Positions 44,055 to 53,241 of a stretch of 64,000 nt of DNA are shown here, piece after piece (the first letter of the stretch is position 1; every line of letters begins with the position of its first letter). Source of the DNA: Paenibacillus_S sp043945595 (GTDB lineage Bacteria > Bacillota > Bacilli > Paenibacillales > NBRC-103111); NCBI RefSeq assembly GCF_043945595.1, contig NZ_JBIFNP010000001.1, forward strand, positions 434,001-498,000, written 5' to 3'. Both the position numbers and the translations under genes were made by a program. The notes under the pieces are model-generated. The model did no database searches. It worked only from the letters and a program-made list of their open reading frames with translations, and was not told the DNA's origin.

Positions 44055-45005
44055 ATGCTGGATTATACGATTCGACGACTGTTGATTGCGGTGCCGGTTC
44101 TGCTCGGCGTGACGTTCCTGAATTTCTTCATCATCTACCTGGCGCCGGGCGATCCCGTAGATTTATATGCGAACCCGGACGTATCGGAGGCGGATAAGCT
44201 GCTGCGGCGCGAGGCGCTCGGCCTGGACGATCCGCTGATCGTTCAATATTTCAAATGGCTCGGCCATCTGCTGTCCGGCAACCTGGGCACCTCGTTCAGC
44301 TCATTCCAGCCGGTGACGCATATGATTGCAGAGCGGCTGGGCGCGACGCTGCTGCTGATGGGAGCGGCGTTGATCATCGCTTACCTTATAGCGATTCCGC
44401 TCGGCATTCTGAGTGCGGTGAAGCAGTACTCCTGGCTGGATTATATCGCCTCCACCGGTTCGTTTCTGGGTGTGTCCGTACCGAGCTTTTTCCTCGGACT
44501 GGGCGTTATCTATATTTTCGGCGTCAATTTGGGCGTTCTTCCTACCGGCGGCATGAATACGATCGGCCAGGAGGGAGAGATTGGAGACACCTTGAAGCAC
44601 TTGGTGCTTCCGGCGCTGACGCTCGGAACGTCAATCGCGGGCGGCATGGTACGGTACGTCCGGTCCAGCGTGCTGGAGGTGCTGGGGCAGGACTATCTGC
44701 GGACCGCCCGGGCCAAAGGGCTGCCCGAATGGAAGGTCATCAACAAGCATACGCTCAAAAACGCGCTGATTCCGATCATTACGATCGCCGGGATGGACAT
44801 CCCGATGCTGATCGGCGGCGCGGTCGTGACGGAAACGGTCTTTCAATGGTCGGGAATGGGACAATTGACGATCCAAGCGATCCTCTCTCGCGATTATCCG
44901 GCGCTGATGGGGATCAATCTGGTGGCGGCGGTTGCGGTGCTGCTGTCGAATTTATGGGCGGATCTCATGTATGCCTTTGTCGATCCGCGAATCAAATACA
45001 ATTAG
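44055..45005 (+). CDS. Oligopeptide-type ABC transporter permease (OppB/DppB-like)
   Basis: 316 residues. Begins MLDYTIRRLLIAVPVLLGVT, the standard N-terminus of DppB/OppB permeases, with PGDPVDLYA in the first external loop. About six membrane helices and the EAA loop QDYLRTARAKGLPEWKVINK, which docks on the ATPases. GGAGGACGAGAGAC precedes the ATG, 24 bases after the ATPase gene. Membrane component forming the translocation pore with the following gene product. Confidence 0.9.
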   Translation: MLDYTIRRLLIAVPVLLGVTFLNFFIIYLAPGDPVDLYANPDVSEADKLLRREALGLDDPLIVQYFKWLGHLLSGNLGTSFSSFQPVTHMIAERLGATLLLMGAALIIAYLIAIPLGILSAVKQYSWLDYIASTGSFLGVSVPSFFLGLGVIYIFGVNLGVLPTGGMNTIGQEGEIGDTLKHLVLPALTLGTSIAGGMVRYVRSSVLEVLGQDYLRTARAKGLPEWKVINKHTLKNALIPIITIAGMDIPMLIGGAVVTETVFQWSGMGQLTIQAILSRDYPALMGINLVAAVAVLLSNLWADLMYAFVDPRIKYN

Positions 45006-45021
45006 TAGAGAAGGTGTTCAT

Positions 45022-45948
45022 ATGCCAGCAGTATCATGGAGAGAACAGGCAGAGAAGGGTACGGTACCTGCCGTCGAATTAGCTGTGAAACCGGCGGCGG
45101 AGCGGCAGGAGAGCTACTTGCAGAACGTGATCAAGCAGTTCTTGAGGCACAAAATGGCGGTCGCGGGCCTGCTCGTATTCGTCATTCTGATTCTTATGGC
45201 GGCATTGGCGCCCGTGCTTGCGCCGTATGATCCCAGTACCATTCAAGACGAGTTCAGTGCGCCGCCATCGGCCAAATACTGGCTGGGCACCGATCAGGTG
45301 GGCAGGGACGTGCTCAGCCGTCTGATCTATGCCTCGCGCATCTCCTTATCCATCGGTCTCGGCTCGGTCGCCATCTATGTCGCCATCGGTACCGTCATCG
45401 GCGCTGTAGCGGGGTACTACGGGGGCAAAGTCGATATGATCGTCAACCGGATTATTGACATCTTCATGTCCTTCCCTCACTTGATGGTGATCCTGGTGCT
45501 GGTTACGATTATCGGACCCGGGTTATCGAATATTATTCTGGTGCTTGGTCTGCTGGGCTGGCCCGCCGTAGCGCGGCTTGTCCGGGGGAGCGTGCTGTCG
45601 ATCAAGCAGATGGAGTTTGTGAAGGCCGCGCAGGCGCTCGGGCTGAGCAAGCGGCAAATTATTTTTCAGGAAATATTGCCGAACGCGATGGCTCCCCTGC
45701 TGGTGAACGCGACGTTCGGGGCGGCGACGGCCATTTTGTCGGAATCGTCGCTGAGCTTTCTCGGGATGGGAGTTCAGCCGCCTACGGCGAGCTGGGGCAA
45801 CATGCTGACGGCAGCGCAATCGATTACTACGCTGAAGAGCGAGCCTTGGCTGTGGATTCCGTCGGGTCTTATGATCGTGATTACCGTGCTGGCAATCAAT
45901 TTTGTCGGAGACGGGGTAAGGGATGCGCTGGATCCGAAGAAAAAATAG
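45022..45948 (+). CDS. Oligopeptide-type ABC transporter permease (OppC/DppC-like)
   Basis: ATG at 45022 with GAGAAGGTGTTCAT upstream, 16 bases after oppB-like; longer readings start inside that gene and are discounted. 308 residues. A cytoplasmic N-terminus, then the OppC_N helix (KMAVAGLLVFVILILMAALA), APYDPSTIQDEFSAPPSAKY, and the typical LGTDQVGRDVLSRLIYASRI. EAA loop MEFVKAAQALGLSKRQIIFQ. Last core gene of the importer; an MFS gene follows after 62 bases. Confidence 0.9.
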   Translation: MPAVSWREQAEKGTVPAVELAVKPAAERQESYLQNVIKQFLRHKMAVAGLLVFVILILMAALAPVLAPYDPSTIQDEFSAPPSAKYWLGTDQVGRDVLSRLIYASRISLSIGLGSVAIYVAIGTVIGAVAGYYGGKVDMIVNRIIDIFMSFPHLMVILVLVTIIGPGLSNIILVLGLLGWPAVARLVRGSVLSIKQMEFVKAAQALGLSKRQIIFQEILPNAMAPLLVNATFGAATAILSESSLSFLGMGVQPPTASWGNMLTAAQSITTLKSEPWLWIPSGLMIVITVLAINFVGDGVRDALDPKKK

Positions 45949-46010
45949 CCGTTTCCCCGCAAACGCAAGAGATTCACGGGAACGTCGGAAAAAAGGTGGA
46001 ATGGCATCGT

Positions 46011-47268
46011 ATGAAAAGAAGGCTTCAACTATTCTTTCAGGCGTATCCGAAGGATGCGCTCTATTTTATGGCCGCAAGCTTCATGAATGCTACAGGCAAA
46101 GCGATTTTGTGGCCGCTGACGACCTTGTATGTGCATCAGGTGCTGGGACGGTCGTACGGGGAAGCGGGGCTCGTTCTGCTGTACCAGGCGTTGGCGGGCA
46201 TTCTGGGTGAGTTCGCCGGCGGCGCGCTGTATCATCGGCTCGGACCGAAAAGGCTGATCATCGGTTCCATGGTCCGTGCAGTCGGCGCTGCTCAGCTCTG
46301 TAGTCTGGACTCACGACTATTGGCTGTTTGTTCTGCTGCTCAGCTTGAACGGCTTTATGAACGGCATTGCGCAGCCCTCTATTAATGCTTACGTGGGCTT
46401 TCGCTGGAAGGAGCACCGCCGTAAGCTGTACAACGCCATCTATGTGGGCAACAACACGGGGCTGGCGATTGGAGCGGCGCTGGGCGGGCTGATCGCCTCC
46501 ATTTCGTTCCCGCTGACCTACATGGTAACCTCCCTTTCTACGCTGGCCTTTGCCGTCTTCTTGTTCTTCTTTATGCAGGCGAAGCAAGAGGAGGAGAGTC
46601 CGGCAGCTGCAGCAGCCATACCGGGGAGCGGAGGGGTGAAGCGGGAGGAAAGCGTGCTGCGCCATCTGACGCACTTCCGCATTTATTTGTTTCTGGGGCT
46701 TGGCGCGCTGTTCTATTACATTTCCTTTACCTTATGGAGCAACGGGATTGCGCCCTATTTAACGGAGCGGGGATATCCTCTGACGATGTACAGCCTGCTG
46801 TGGACGATCAACGGCATTGTCATCTTTGCCGGACAGCCGGTAACCGGATGGATCAAGGCGACAGTGGCCAAATCGCTGGTAGCCCAAATCGTGATGAGCT
46901 CGCTGTGCTATGCGCTGGGACTCGGCTTCATCCTCGGGTTTCATCAAACCTACATCTTCCTCGCCGTAGGAATGGTTATCTGCACGATTGGCGAAATGCT
47001 GCTGCTGCCCGCCATCCCTACCTTTTATTCGGAGCGGACAGGACGGGCTGCGCCATTCTTCATGGGACTCTCGGGCGGCTTCGGCAACGTGGGCCGTATG
47101 ACCGGCCCGACGATTTACGGGAACGTATACGATCACTGGGGGATCGTGCCCGTCCTGCTTGTCGGGACATGCGCTGCGGTCATCTCGCTTGCCTTATTCC
47201 TGATCCACGCCTCCCTGCACAAGGAGAGCAAAAGCAAGCTGGGCAGGGGCGAAGTCATGACGTATTGA
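46011..47268 (+). pseudogene. MFS transporter, frameshifted
   Basis: The frame from 46011 (MKRRLQLFFQAYPKDALYFM) carries the first helices and the typical cytoplasmic loop GGALYHRLGPKRLIIGSM. Near 46268-46277 the reading changes frame and continues LLSSVVWTHDYWLFVLLLSL through the remaining helices to 47268. Rejoined, about 418 residues and 12 helices, normal for the major facilitator superfamily. AAAAGGTGG lies upstream of the ATG. Being 62 bases after the permease gene and on the same strand, it may belong to the ANTAR-controlled transcript, possibly exporting a breakdown product. Substrate unknown. Confidence 0.75.
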
Positions 47269-47655
47269 TTCCTGCCGCATTGGTTGGGATCTCAGTCCGG
47301 TCCGGGCTGGCTGGCGAACCGAAAAGAGAGGAGGGCGCTGCAGCCGGCGGCGTCCTCTTTAGGTTTGCTTGGGCCATGCTCAGGCTGCGCGTTTTATCGG
47401 CGCTTAGTTCCTGGCCGAGCAATGACTGATGGGCGTACTCGCCGGGCCGTTTCTGCAAGTAAGCGGCGGTTTTTGGCCCTTTGGCGCCAAGCCGCAGTAA
47501 GGACGGGGCGAGCGGCCGCATTCGATGAATTTTCCGCTCCAGGAAGCGCATGTTCTGCTTTGCCATGATGACAAGCAGCCTCACTGAGAGATCATAGTGA
47601 CATTCGGCAATGATGCCTTTCGGTGAGAAAAAGGAAGCATTGCTTAAAAATCCGA
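47269..47655. other. Intergenic region with weak hairpin
   Basis: No supported gene on either strand. An imperfect GC-rich inverted repeat with AAAGAG at one end and CTCTTT at the other (about 47323-47361) may end the opp-MFS transcript. An open frame on the minus strand (47698-47255) has no ribosome site or recognisable domain. Confidence 0.4.
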
Positions 47656-47684
47656 TTGACAGATAAGCTGCCGCGTGAGAAAAT
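47656..47684 (+). promoter_or_regulatory. Promoter of the LacI-type regulator cluster
   Basis: TTGACA at 47656-47661 and GAAAAT at 47679-47684 with a 17-base spacer. The -10 is weak (four of six) and overlaps the inverted repeat described next. Confidence 0.5.
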
Positions 47685-47701
47685 GTACGCGTGTACATTT
47701 T
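47680..47701. promoter_or_regulatory. Inverted-repeat operator, probably for the adjacent LacI-family protein
   Basis: Perfect nine-base arms AAAATGTAC and GTACATTTT separated by GCGT. It overlaps the -10 region of the regulator promoter, the classic placement for autorepression. LacI-family dimers bind such two-fold symmetric sites. No second copy was found before the dehydrogenase gene at 48958. Confidence 0.65.
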
Positions 47702-47818
47702 ACGTGTAAATCTATACCATTACGTTCTTGGGGCAGACCCGGAGATCATGAATATACAGCTGTGCTGCAGGTTTGGCTCGAGGACGGCCGCACCATTATA
47801 GAAGGGAGGGTCCAGGTT

Positions 47819-48859
47819 ATCGTTACAAGAAAGGAAGTCGCTGAGCTGGCGGGAGTATCCGAAGCTACCGTATCCCGAGTGTTCAACGGCGTAGGGCCGA
47901 TGAAAGAGGAGACGAAGCAGCGGGTGCTGGAAGCAGCCAAGACCTTAAACTATCATCCCAATGCTATTGCTCAGAACTTTGCCCGCCGCCGCAGCGGCAA
48001 TTTGGGCGTAGTTCTTCCTTACGTACCGAAGGTCCATTTGTTTTCAACGTATTTCTTCTCCGAGATATTGAGCGGCATCGGCGCCAAGGTGAAAGAGATG
48101 GGGTACGATCTGCTGCTCCTGCTTCGTTCTCCGGATGAAGAAAGCGATTACATCGATATGTTTCGCGCGCAAAAAGTAGATGCCTGCATCATTCTTGGTG
48201 CAACCGACACGCCCCGCGAGCTGGAGCAGCTTAAAGCGCTGGAGGAAGGGGGACATCCCTTCTGCCTGGTGAACCAGCATTTTGAAGGGGAGCGGTTCAA
48301 CGAGGTCGACGCGGATCATCAAAAAGGCAGCTATCTCGCTGTCCGGCATCTGCTGGATAAAGGCTGCCGGCGGATCGCGTTTCTCAACGGATCGCCGCAG
48401 TTTTCCAGCAGCGGAGACCGGCTGGAAGGCTACCGCCAGGCGATGCGGGAGGCCGAGCTTGAACCCGGCGATCCGGGCGGAAGCCAGCCGCACTTGTACT
48501 ACGAAGGCAACTACAGCCGTACGAGCGGCTACCGCGCAGCGGCCCGGCTGTTCGAGCATCGATACGAGATCGATGCCGTCTTCGCCGCCAATGACCGGAT
48601 GGCCATCGGCTTGATGCAGGGGCTGCGCGAGCTGGGCTGGGAGGCCGGGCGCGATTTCGCCGTTGTCGGCTACGACAACTCCGACGCCGCGCGCGTGACC
48701 GATCCGCCGCTGACGAGCGTAGCCGTCCCCTTTTACGAGATGGGAAGTCTGGCCGCCGAGCGGCTGCTGTCGAGCCTGAACGGCGAAGCGCCGGCAGCGT
48801 TCCAGACGAAGCTGGATACCGAGCTGGTCGTCCGGCAGTCCTGCGGCAAACGGAGCTGA
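47819..48859 (+). CDS. LacI-family transcriptional regulator (start uncertain, possibly ATC)
   Basis: The LacI helix-turn-helix begins VTRKEVAELAGVSEATVSRV and continues to a periplasmic-binding-protein-like effector domain (LGVVLPYVPK ... VFAANDRMAIGLMQGLRELG ... VVGYDNSD). By comparison the protein should begin (M)VTRKEV, which places the start at 47819, where the codon is ATC, nine bases after GAAGGGAGGG. No ATG or GTG has comparable support; a GTG at 47762 lacks a ribosome site. Either a rare ATC start or a base error (ATG read as ATC). About 346 residues. It probably senses a sugar or cyclitol and controls the two dehydrogenases and ThuA protein downstream. Confidence 0.8.
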   Translation: MVTRKEVAELAGVSEATVSRVFNGVGPMKEETKQRVLEAAKTLNYHPNAIAQNFARRRSGNLGVVLPYVPKVHLFSTYFFSEILSGIGAKVKEMGYDLLLLLRSPDEESDYIDMFRAQKVDACIILGATDTPRELEQLKALEEGGHPFCLVNQHFEGERFNEVDADHQKGSYLAVRHLLDKGCRRIAFLNGSPQFSSSGDRLEGYRQAMREAELEPGDPGGSQPHLYYEGNYSRTSGYRAAARLFEHRYEIDAVFAANDRMAIGLMQGLRELGWEAGRDFAVVGYDNSDAARVTDPPLTSVAVPFYEMGSLAAERLLSSLNGEAPAAFQTKLDTELVVRQSCGKRS

Positions 48860-48957
48860 GCCGAGAGAGGCTCCCCTGATGCCCATGCTGCTGCAGGCTG
48901 TCCTGCACAATTCATTACCGCCGCTATTATGAATTTATGAATGGAGGAACAGACAGG

Positions 48958-50118
48958 ATGAAGCAAATCAACATCGGGATGGTTGGATATAAATTTATGG
49001 GCAAGGCGCACAGCCATGCTTACCGCGATTTACATATGTTTTTCCCGAAGGTGGCGAAGCCGGGCATGAAGCTGATCTGCGGCCGCGATGAGGCCGGTGT
49101 CGCTCAAGCCGCCGAGCAGTTCGGCTGGGAGGGCTACGTGACCGACTGGCGCGAGCTGCTGAAGCGCGACGATATCGACATCATCGATATCAACGCTCCG
49201 AGCGATGCGCACAAGGAAATTGCGCTAGCCGCCGCTGCGGCCGGCAAGCATCTGTTCTGCGAGAAGCCGCTTGCGCTGACGCTCGAGGATTCCCGCGAGA
49301 TGCTGCAAGCTGCGGAAGCGGCGGGCGTGAAGCACATGGTCGGCTTCAACTACCGTTTCGCGCCGGCGGTGCAGCTGGCGAAGAAGCTGATTGACGAGGG
49401 CCGTCTCGGACAAATTTATCATTTCCGCGCCTGGTTCCTGCAGGATTGGATCGTCGATCCGGACTTCCCGCTCGTGTGGAGACTGCAAAAGGAAATTGCC
49501 GGCTCCGGCTCTCACGGCGACTTGGGCGCCCATTTGATCGACCTGTCGCATTATTTGGTCGGCGGCATGACCGAAGTGATCGGCATGAGCGAAACATTTA
49601 TCAAGGAAAGACCGATGCCGACTTCGATGACCGGTCTGAGCGCCAAAGGCAGCAAGGATGCGCCGCGGGGTCCGGTTACCGTGGATGACGCTACGCTGTT
49701 TATGAGCCGCTTTGAGAACGGCGCGCTGGGCAGCTTCGAGGCGACGCGTTTTGCGCCGGGCCACCGCTGCACGAATTCCTTTGAAATTAACGGCAGCAAG
49801 GGCAGCGTGAAATTCGACTTCGAACGGATGAATGAGCTGCAGGTTTATTTCACCGACGATGCGGAGGATGTGCAAGGGTTCCGCCGCGTATTGGCTACCG
49901 ATCCGGCGCATGCATATATGGATGCCTGGTGGCCGGCGGGACATACGATCGGCTATGAGCACACCTTTGTTCATGAAGTCGTCGAGCTGATGCAGGCGAT
50001 GGAAGAAAACCGTCAGCCGGTGCCGAATTTCGTGGACGGCGTGAAATGCCAAGAGGTGCTGGAAGCGGTGGATCTTTCTATTGCGGAGCGCCGCTGGGTA
50101 AGGATCGAAGAGGTTTAA
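48958..50118 (+). CDS. Gfo/Idh/MocA family oxidoreductase (1)
   Basis: ATG at 48958 follows TGGAGGAACAGACAGG; an in-frame ATG 21 bases earlier overlaps that site. 386 residues. N-terminal Rossmann domain MKQINIGMVGYKFMGKAHSH (the usual GxGxxG is reduced to GMVGYKFMG) and the family motif CEKPLALT, where Lys contributes to catalysis. The C-terminal alpha/beta domain includes GSHGDLGAHLIDLSHYLVGG with the conserved Asp and His. NAD(P)-dependent oxidation of a sugar, inositol or glycoside. Forms an operon with the ThuA gene and a second paralogue; no transporter in the cluster. Confidence 0.88.
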   Translation: MKQINIGMVGYKFMGKAHSHAYRDLHMFFPKVAKPGMKLICGRDEAGVAQAAEQFGWEGYVTDWRELLKRDDIDIIDINAPSDAHKEIALAAAAAGKHLFCEKPLALTLEDSREMLQAAEAAGVKHMVGFNYRFAPAVQLAKKLIDEGRLGQIYHFRAWFLQDWIVDPDFPLVWRLQKEIAGSGSHGDLGAHLIDLSHYLVGGMTEVIGMSETFIKERPMPTSMTGLSAKGSKDAPRGPVTVDDATLFMSRFENGALGSFEATRFAPGHRCTNSFEINGSKGSVKFDFERMNELQVYFTDDAEDVQGFRRVLATDPAHAYMDAWWPAGHTIGYEHTFVHEVVELMQAMEENRQPVPNFVDGVKCQEVLEAVDLSIAERRWVRIEEV

Positions 50119-50201
50119 GAGTTACGGGCGGATATTGTCTGCTTTAATAAATTAGCGCATGGCACAGGAAAGAAAATATAGGGACAGGGAGCGTGCACAC
50201 A

Positions 50202-50924
50202 ATGAAAAAGGCATTAGTCGTTCAAGGAGGCTGGCAGGGTCATCAGCCGAAGGAAGTATCCGAGATTTTCCGTACCGTGTTGGAGGAAGAAGGCTTTGAG
50301 GTAGAGGTATCGGATACGCTGGAATCGTTCGCCGATGCGGAAAAGCTGCTGGCGCTGGACCTGATCGTTCCTGTATGGACGATGGGCGAAATTTCCAAGG
50401 AGCTGGCGGGCAATGTATCCAAAGCGGTGCAAAGCGGCGTCGGCTTGGCAGGCTGCCATGGCGGCATGTGCGACTCCTTCCGGAACAACGTGGACTGGCA
50501 GTTTATGACGGGCGGACAATGGGTTGCTCATCCTGGCAATGACGGGGTTGAGTACACGGTCAACATTTGCAATACATCCAGCCCGCTGGTTGAAGGCATT
50601 GAAGATTTCGAGGTCAAAAGCGAGCAGTATTACCTGCACGTCGATCCGGCCGTCGAAGTGCTGGCAACGACACGGTTTCCAACCGTAGAAGGCCCGCATT
50701 CCTTGAACAAAGCCGTGGATATGCCGGTAGTCTGGACGAAGCGCTGGGGCGTCGGCCGCGTGTATTACTGCTCCCTTGGGCACCAAGCGAACATCGTTGA
50801 CATGCCGCAGGTGAAGCTGATGATGCGCCGCGGCTTCCTTTGGGCGGCTGAGGGCAAGGAATTGGCATCGGCCGGAGCACAAGCAGTGAACGCAAAATAT
50901 ACAGGGATGGGCGACAGCAACTAA
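50202..50924 (+). CDS. ThuA-domain protein (trehalose-utilisation type)
   Basis: ATG at 50202 (MKKALVVQGGWQGHQPKEVS) with AGGGAG upstream; a GTG nine bases earlier is also in frame. 240 residues, a class I glutamine-amidotransferase-like fold. Family positions: GWQGHQP near the start, VPVWTMGEIS, GVGLAGCHGGMCDSFR with Cys and His at the elbow, SEQYYLHVDP and GVGRVYYCSLGHQ. ThuA proteins accompany Gfo/Idh/MocA dehydrogenases in pathways for 3-keto sugars, though their exact reaction is not well established. Flanked on both sides by such dehydrogenases, matching that pattern. Confidence 0.88.
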   Translation: MKKALVVQGGWQGHQPKEVSEIFRTVLEEEGFEVEVSDTLESFADAEKLLALDLIVPVWTMGEISKELAGNVSKAVQSGVGLAGCHGGMCDSFRNNVDWQFMTGGQWVAHPGNDGVEYTVNICNTSSPLVEGIEDFEVKSEQYYLHVDPAVEVLATTRFPTVEGPHSLNKAVDMPVVWTKRWGVGRVYYCSLGHQANIVDMPQVKLMMRRGFLWAAEGKELASAGAQAVNAKYTGMGDSN

Positions 50925-50953
50925 CCATCGAAACGGGAGGAACTCGAAATCTT

Positions 50954-52057
50954 ATGGAAAAAGTCAGAGTAGGAATCGTAGGCTGCGGTAAAATCAGCAG
51001 TATTTATTTTAAAAATTGCAAGCAGTTCTCAGCACTGGAAGTCGCAGCTTGCGCCGATTTGAATGTAGCCCGTGCGCAGGCAAGCGCGGAAGAGCACGGT
51101 ATTGCCAAAGCTTGCTCCGTTAACGAGCTGTTGGCCGATCCCGATATCGATTTGGTCATTAACCTGACGATTCCTGCTGCCCATGCGGAGGTCTGCATCC
51201 AGGCGTTGGAGGCAGGGAAGCACGTCTACGTCGAGAAGCCGCTTGCGGTAACGCGCGAGGAAGGACTGCGTATCCTAGCTGTAGCCCGCAGCAAAGGGCT
51301 GCTCGTAGGCAGCGCGCCGGATACGTTCCTCGGCGGCGGCATTCAAACCTCGATCAAGCTGATCGAGGACGGCTGGATCGGTACACCGGTTGCGGCGAGC
51401 GCCTTCATGATTGGCCGCGGGCACGAGCACTGGCATCCGGATCCCGAATTTTACTACGCCAAAGGCGGCGAACCGATGTTCGATATGGGTCCCTATTATT
51501 TGACAGCCCTGGTAGCTATGCTCGGACCGATTTCCCGCGTGACCGGCTCGACCCGGATTTCCTATCCTGAGCGTACCATTACAAGCGAACCGAAATTCGG
51601 TCAGACGATCCAGGTAGAAACGCCTACGCATGTAGCGGGCGTGCTGGATTTCCATAGCGGCGCCATCGGAACGATTATTACGACATTCGATGCCTTCGGC
51701 GGCAGCCAGCTGCCAAGAATCGAAATTTACGGAAGCCAAGGTACACTGAGCGTTCCCGATCCGAATACGTTCGGCGGACCCGTTCTGCTTCGCCGCGCCG
51801 ATGCCAAGGAATTTACCGAAATTCCGCTGACGCACGGCTATACGGAGAACAGCCGCGGACTCGGCGTTCTGGATATGGCTTATGCGATCCGCAACGGACG
51901 TGCGAACCGGGCTAACGGCGAGCTGGCCTATCATATTCTGGAGGCTATGCACGGCTTCCATGACGCTTCGGATCAAGGCAAGCATTATGTCATGCAAAGC
52001 ACTTGCGAGAAGCCAAAAGCCATGCCTACCGGACTGGTTAAAGGTTTGTTGGATTAA
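50954..52057 (+). CDS. Gfo/Idh/MocA family oxidoreductase (2)
   Basis: 367 residues. Rossmann motif VGIVGCGKISSIYFKNCK, catalytic-region motif VEKPLAVT, and GGEPMFDMGPYYLTALVAML in the C-terminal domain. ATG follows GGGAGGAACTCGAAATCTT, 29 bases after thuA-like. The sequence around the active site differs clearly from the first paralogue, so the two probably act at different steps or on different epimers. A strong terminator closes the operon. Confidence 0.88.
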   Translation: MEKVRVGIVGCGKISSIYFKNCKQFSALEVAACADLNVARAQASAEEHGIAKACSVNELLADPDIDLVINLTIPAAHAEVCIQALEAGKHVYVEKPLAVTREEGLRILAVARSKGLLVGSAPDTFLGGGIQTSIKLIEDGWIGTPVAASAFMIGRGHEHWHPDPEFYYAKGGEPMFDMGPYYLTALVAMLGPISRVTGSTRISYPERTITSEPKFGQTIQVETPTHVAGVLDFHSGAIGTIITTFDAFGGSQLPRIEIYGSQGTLSVPDPNTFGGPVLLRRADAKEFTEIPLTHGYTENSRGLGVLDMAYAIRNGRANRANGELAYHILEAMHGFHDASDQGKHYVMQSTCEKPKAMPTGLVKGLLD

Positions 52058-52090
52058 TAGCGAATTTATCCATCCCCCTGGAATAAATAA

Positions 52091-52148
52091 GAACCGCGTT
52101 CCAAATACGAAGCCGGCTTGAAGCCGCTTCGTTTGGAGCGCGGTTTTT
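52091..52148 (+). terminator. Terminator of the dehydrogenase operon
   Basis: GAACCGCGTTCCAAA pairs with TTTGGAGCGCGGTTT with an inner CGAAGC/GCTTCG stem and a T6 tail. Confidence 0.85.
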
Positions 52149-52194
52149 TCCTGTTGTCTCTCTTGAAGGGCCGGGCAAGGACCGCAGGACGGGA

Positions 52195-52398
52195 CTAATG
52201 CAAATGGTCCTTTAACGTGGACACCAGCTGGTTCTGCACGTCCGATCCGCTGTTCTGCCAAATAATTTCGAAAAGCACGCCAAGTCCGGGAAGCACCTGC
52301 TCCTGGCCTCCGATGGAGTCTTCAATGACTCCGAAGAGCTCCTCATCGCTTTTGTCCGTTACTCGCTGAATGATGGCTTGCCTTAGGTTTAAATTCAT
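52195..52398 (-). CDS. sspI: Small acid-soluble spore protein SspI
   Basis: 67 residues beginning MNLNLRQAIIQRVTDKSDEE and containing the family hallmark LPGLGVLFEIIWQNS. Length and both ends match SspI, a minor spore-core protein made in the forespore. It is not one of the DNA-coating alpha/beta type proteins. GCGAGGACAG upstream of the ATG is the ribosome site. It is monocistronic and divergent from ktrA. Confidence 0.92.
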   Translation of the reverse strand: MNLNLRQAIIQRVTDKSDEELFGVIEDSIGGQEQVLPGLGVLFEIIWQNSGSDVQNQLVSTLKDHLH

Positions 52399-52471
52399 GG
52401 ATACTGTCCTCGCTTTTCATTCGTGGTTTACCTGATTACTATGCTCCATTTAAGTCTGGTTCATGCCTGCG

Positions 52472-52499
52472 TTGTGATCGAATCGGACTATGATATAAT
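52472..52499 (+). promoter_or_regulatory. Promoter of the ktrA gene
   Basis: TTGTGA (52472-52477), 16-base spacer, TATAAT (52494-52499). The start would be about 65 bases upstream of the coding sequence. Confidence 0.5.
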
Positions 52500-52572
52500 A
52501 GGACTTACAGGAAAAACTATAGCTGAGCGTAAAAAACGGCCATCCCAAGAAAAGCACGAAGGGGTAGATCAC

Positions 52573-53232
52573 GTGAAAAAACAATTCGCCGTCATCGGTA
52601 TGGGCCGGTTCGGCATCAGTATAGCCAAAACTTTATCCGAGCTCGGTTTTGAAGTGCTGGCAATAGACAGCAGCGAGCAGCGGACACAAGAAGTTGCCAA
52701 TATCGTGACGCATGTCGTCCAGGCGGATTCGACCGACGAGGATGCGCTCCGCGCTCTGGGGCTGCGCAACTTTGATGTCGTTATCGTGGCGATCGGCCAG
52801 GACATCCAATCGAGCATTCTGACGACCATTATATTGAAGGAACTCGGCGCGCGCAAAGTGATCGTCAAGGCTCAGAACGAGCTTCACGGCAAGGTAGTCA
52901 AAAAAATCGGCGCCGATAAAGTGATTTATCCCGAGCGCGATATGGGGATGCGGGTTGCGCATCATTTGATCTCATCGAGCATCATCGATTATATTGAGCT
53001 GTCGGACGATCACAGTATCGTCGAGGTGCGAGCCTCGCGGGCGATGGTCGGCAAAAGCCTGCGGCAGCTGGACATCCGGGCCAAGTTCGGCTGCAATGTC
53101 ATGGGCATCAAAACCGGCGATAAAATGAACATCGCGCCTGCCGCGGAGGATTTGATCAAGGAAGACGACATTCTGGTCGTCGTAGGCAAGAATGTAGATT
53201 TGCAAAATTTCGAAAAAACGTTCGCGGAGTAA
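52573..53232 (+). CDS. KtrA/TrkA-type potassium uptake regulatory subunit
   Basis: GTG at 52573 (then KKQFAVIGMGRFGISIAKTL) with AGGGG about nine bases upstream. 219 residues. RCK_N Rossmann domain with GMGRFG and QADSTDEDAL, then an RCK_C domain (SKSLRQLD-like region, GDKMNIAPAAEDLIKEDDIL). The octameric ring binds ATP/ADP at RCK_N and often c-di-AMP at RCK_C, and gates a KtrB-type potassium channel in the membrane. The partner KtrB gene is not in this window. It is followed after nine bases by the methyltransferase gene. Confidence 0.9.
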   Translation: MKKQFAVIGMGRFGISIAKTLSELGFEVLAIDSSEQRTQEVANIVTHVVQADSTDEDALRALGLRNFDVVIVAIGQDIQSSILTTIILKELGARKVIVKAQNELHGKVVKKIGADKVIYPERDMGMRVAHHLISSSIIDYIELSDDHSIVEVRASRAMVGKSLRQLDIRAKFGCNVMGIKTGDKMNIAPAAEDLIKEDDILVVVGKNVDLQNFEKTFAE

Positions 53233-53241
53233 ATACATACT

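Noticed and set aside
47255..47698. 147-codon minus-strand frame before the LacI gene
   Set aside because: Overlaps the LacI promoter and operator, with no ribosome site or similarity.
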